Positions 61,777-64,000 of a stretch of DNA of 64,000 nucleotides are shown in pieces; position 1 is the stretch's first letter; every line of letters starts with the position of its first letter. Source of the stretch: Clostridia bacterium (lineage in GTDB: Bacteria > Bacillota > Clostridia > Christensenellales > Aristaeellaceae). The notes beneath the pieces were generated by a model. It was given only the letters and a program-made list of their open reading frames with translations. It searched no databases and was not told where the DNA came from. The stretch covers positions 1 through 64,000 of the forward strand of contig JAFWES010000038.1 in assembly GCA_017512805.1 (NCBI GenBank). The letters are read 5' to 3'. A program made the position numbers and the translations under genes.

Positions 61777-62898
61777 TCAGATGACAACATTCTTTCCGAT
61801 GACGATGGGATAGGCGTCCGGCCCGATCAGCTTGGCATTGCGTTTGATAACGGACTGTTTATCCAGAATGCAGTTCTCGATATAGGCTCCGAAATGAACC
61901 TGTCCGTCCTGCATGATGATGCAGTTTTTGATATGCGCGTCCGGCGCCACCCGCACCCCGCGGAACAGCACACTGTTCTCTACCGTGCCTTCAATCTGGC
62001 ATCCGTCGGCGATCAGGCTGTTGACCACATTGGCGTTATCCCCGTACAGGGCGGGCATTTCGTCCCGCACCTTGGTATACACGGGCAGCTCATCACGGAA
62101 AATCCCCTTGCGCTTTTCCGGATCCAGAATGTCCATATTGAATTTAAAGTAGCTCTGCACGGAGTCGATCCGCCAGCATTCACCCTTGTACTCGTAGGCG
62201 TTCAGTTTATACTGCCCTTCCTGAACCATCTTCATCAGCAGATCCCGGTCCAGATCGTGCAGCCCGTGGGCCACCGCCTTGTCCACCAGATTCAGCAGCA
62301 GCTCCCGTTTGATAATCATGACCTTCATGTAGGAATTCTCGTAGCTGGGGTTGGTGGGCTGGATTTCCATATCCACGATATTGCCGGCCTCATCCAGGTT
62401 CAGATAGGTTCCCAGCTCGTTGCGCCGCATGGACGGATCCTTGGTGTACATCAGGGTCACGGCCGCGCCGGTATCCTGATGGAAGCGGAGAATTTCTTCC
62501 ATCCGGGCATTATAAATAATGTCGCTTCCGCTGAGCACCAGGGTTTCCTGCTTGCTGCGCTCCAGATAGTTGGTATTGGAACGGATCGCGTCCAGCAGCC
62601 CGGTATAGACGCCTACGTTTTCCCGGGTCAGGAAGGGGGGAAGAATATGAAGCCCCTCATTTTTGCCGTGCAGATCCCATTCCTTGCCGGATCCCAGATG
62701 ATCCATCAGGCTGTGGTAATTCTTCTGCATAATGACGCCGATGTTCTTGATCCCCGCGTTCACCATGCTGGAAACCTGAAAGTCGATGACCCGGAAGCGG
62801 GCGGCTACAGGCAGCGCGGCAATCGCCCTGAGCATCGTCAGCTCCCGCAGCCGGCTGTCATTCTCCCCGGTATAGATAATTCCCATTGCGTTTTTCAT
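61777..62898 (-). CDS. glgD: GlgD, non-catalytic ADP-glucose pyrophosphorylase subunit
   Basis: 373 residues. Nucleotidyltransferase-like N-terminus (MGIIYTGENDSRLRELT) lacks the catalytic GGxGxRL of GlgC; a C-terminal beta-helix is present. In Firmicutes GlgD heteromerises with GlgC and regulates its activity. It is 42 bases downstream of glgC and 71 bases upstream of glgA. Confidence 0.96.
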   Translation of the reverse strand: MKNAMGIIYTGENDSRLRELTMLRAIAALPVAARFRVIDFQVSSMVNAGIKNIGVIMQKNYHSLMDHLGSGKEWDLHGKNEGLHILPPFLTRENVGVYTGLLDAIRSNTNYLERSKQETLVLSGSDIIYNARMEEILRFHQDTGAAVTLMYTKDPSMRRNELGTYLNLDEAGNIVDMEIQPTNPSYENSYMKVMIIKRELLLNLVDKAVAHGLHDLDRDLLMKMVQEGQYKLNAYEYKGECWRIDSVQSYFKFNMDILDPEKRKGIFRDELPVYTKVRDEMPALYGDNANVVNSLIADGCQIEGTVENSVLFRGVRVAPDAHIKNCIIMQDGQVHFGAYIENCILDKQSVIKRNAKLIGPDAYPIVIGKNVVI

Positions 62899-62940
62899 AT
62901 TCTGATCGTCCTTTCCTCAAATCCTCATCTCTTGAAAAGC

Positions 62941-64000
62941 TCAGAAGGTGGTATCCTGATCCACCTGGACGCCGGCCGCCACGCTGGTGCCTGCCGGCAG
63001 CGTCACCCCTTGACCGATGACGGCGATGTTGCCCGTCTCTTCACCTACGATGGCTCCCGCGCCGATGGCCGCGTTTTCCGCCACGATGGTCCGACGGACC
63101 ACGGCGCCCCGTTTAATGACGCTTCCGGGCATGATGACGCTGTCCTGCACGTTGGCCCCCTCTTCCACCGTTACGCCCGCGAAGATGATGCTGTGATGCA
63201 CGGTTCCGTAAATCTCGCTGCCTTCCGTGATCAGCGAATCGACCACGCTGGCGCCCTTGGCGATATAGTGAGGCGGGAAGCCCGCGTTCTTGGCGTAAAT
63301 CCGCCAGCTCTTGTCATGCAGGTTGATGGGCGCGGGATCGGACAGCAGATCCATGTTCGCCTCCCAGAGGCTCTCGATGGTCCCCACGTCTTTCCAGTAT
63401 CCCTCAAAGTTGTAGGCGAACAGCCGCTGCTGATCCCCCAGCATGTTGGGGATGATGTTCTTGCCGAAATCGTTGGAGCTCTTCTTATCGGCTTCATCGT
63501 CCATCAGGTATTTGCGCAGCTTTTCCCATGTGAAGATGTATACGCCCATGGAGGCCTTGTTGCTCTTGGGCTTCTTCGGCTTTTCCTCGAATTCGATGAT
63601 CCTGTTCTCGTCATCGGTATTCATAATGCCGAAGCGGGAGGCCTCTTCCCACGGCACGGGACGAACCGCGATGGTGGCGTCGGCGTCATTGCGAATATGA
63701 TCATTCAGCATCGCGTTGTAGTCCATCTTATAAATATGGTCGCCGCTGAGGATCAGCACATAGTCCGGATTGTATTCTTCGATGAAGGACATGTTCTGAT
63801 AGATGGCATTGGCCGTCCCCCGGTACCATTCGCTGCCTTTGACGGTTTGATAGGGCGGAAGAATGAATACGCCGCCGTTGGAAATATCCAGATCCCAGGG
63901 AGCGCCGCTGCCGATGTAGGAATTCAGCTCCAGGGGCTGATACTGGGTCAGCACGCCTACAGTATCAATGCCGCTGTTGGTGCAATTGCTGAGCGGAAAG
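62941..64000 (-). CDS. glgC: Glucose-1-phosphate adenylyltransferase (5' part outside window)
   Basis: The frame is open to the window edge ([20 protein letters not shown]), so about the first 55 residues are missing. Visible are [33 protein letters not shown], the regulatory and sugar-binding [20 protein letters not shown]-type stretch (here [16 protein letters not shown]), and the beta-helix C-terminus. Makes ADP-glucose, the first committed step of glycogen synthesis. Confidence 0.96.
   Translation of the reverse strand, partial: FPLSNCTNSGIDTVGVLTQYQPLELNSYIGSGAPWDLDISNGGVFILPPYQTVKGSEWYRGTANAIYQNMSFIEEYNPDYVLILSGDHIYKMDYNAMLNDHIRNDADATIAVRPVPWEEASRFGIMNTDDENRIIEFEEKPKKPKSNKASMGVYIFTWEKLRKYLMDDEADKKSSNDFGKNIIPNMLGDQQRLFAYNFEGYWKDVGTIESLWEANMDLLSDPAPINLHDKSWRIYAKNAGFPPHYIAKGASVVDSLITEGSEIYGTVHHSIIFAGVTVEEGANVQDSVIMPGSVIKRGAVVRRTIVAENAAIGAGAIVGEETGNIAVIGQGVTLPAGTSVAAGVQVDQDTTF

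Noticed and set aside
1-64000. tRNA, rRNA, tmRNA, SRP RNA or RNase P RNA genes
   Set aside because: No cloverleaf or conserved core sequence was seen in the intergenic stretches; most are too short. This was a reading by eye, not a covariance search.

Overview
The window looks like the chromosomal replication-origin neighbourhood of a GC-rich, low-oxygen Gram-positive bacterium of the class Clostridia. No taxon name can be read directly. The evidence is a GlgC/GlgD/GlgA glycogen operon (GlgD is a Firmicutes subunit), an Asp23-like/fatty-acid-kinase (YloU/YloV type) pair, an XpaC/TelA pair, a T-box riboswitch, RNA-polymerase promoters of the TTGACA-17-TATAAT type, and radical-SAM and oxygen-independent enzymes (HemW, MtaB, a DUF512 protein). 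I see no phage, transposase, CRISPR, rRNA or tRNA genes. Almost all of it is compact core-genome DNA.

Layout. 1-7.0 kb: the end of a Bax-inhibitor-1-like membrane protein, then a minus-strand cluster (YesL-like membrane protein, YqeM-like methyltransferase, Hsp33, HEAT-repeat protein, zinc-ribbon/TPR/chitobiase-fold membrane protein, QueH). 7.0-10.4 kb: phosphoglucomutase PgcA and DnaA, both on minus. 10.35-10.84 kb: a gene-free stretch with DnaA boxes, taken as oriC, from which genes diverge. dnaN, recF and rpmH are not beside dnaA. 10.8-16.8 kb, plus strand: a small hypothetical protein, a ZnuA-like binding protein, and an FHA/FtsW-RodA/penicillin-binding-protein cell-wall operon, then a secreted CHAP/NlpC-like protein whose reading frame carries an in-frame TAG. 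17-19.7 kb, minus: NagB, a GlmU-like beta-helix protein and GlmM (amino-sugar metabolism for peptidoglycan). 19.9-28.5 kb, plus: XpaC/TelA, a CoaE-lytic-transglycosylase fusion, a peptide-type binding protein, PrmA, RsmE, MtaB, HIT protein. 28.6-32 kb, plus: ribosomal protein S21, an RNA-methylase-like protein and a Rho-family protein with a degenerate ATP site.

32-41.2 kb is mostly minus: PAP2 phosphatase, Sua5, PrfA, PrmC, YqhQ-like DUF1385 protein, a thioesterase, a VanY-like peptidase, Apt, MreB. 41.4-48.5 kb, plus: DUF512 radical-SAM protein, Der, PlsY, LepA, a SLOG-domain protein, HemW. 48.7-52.9 kb, minus: RecG, FakA-like, Asp23-like. 53-56.4 kb, plus: a T-box leader with a likely UAC (Tyr) specifier, an aminotransferase, TyrS and a YigZ protein. 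56.4-60 kb, minus: DeoD, TetR regulator, HI0933-family flavoprotein, TrmN6-like methylase. 60.2-64 kb, minus: GlgA, GlgD and the 3' part of GlgC.

The themes are cell-wall growth (MreB, FtsW/RodA, PBP, GlmM, NagB, lytic transglycosylase, VanY), translation and ribosome maturation (PrfA/PrmC, PrmA, RsmE, Der, LepA, S21, TyrS), and glycogen. The most unusual items are the Rho-like protein with a broken P-loop, the CoaE-transglycosylase fusion, the in-frame TAG gene, and a family of intergenic elements bounded by GTAACTGTTCAGTCC-type inverted termini that sit at the 3' ends of genes.
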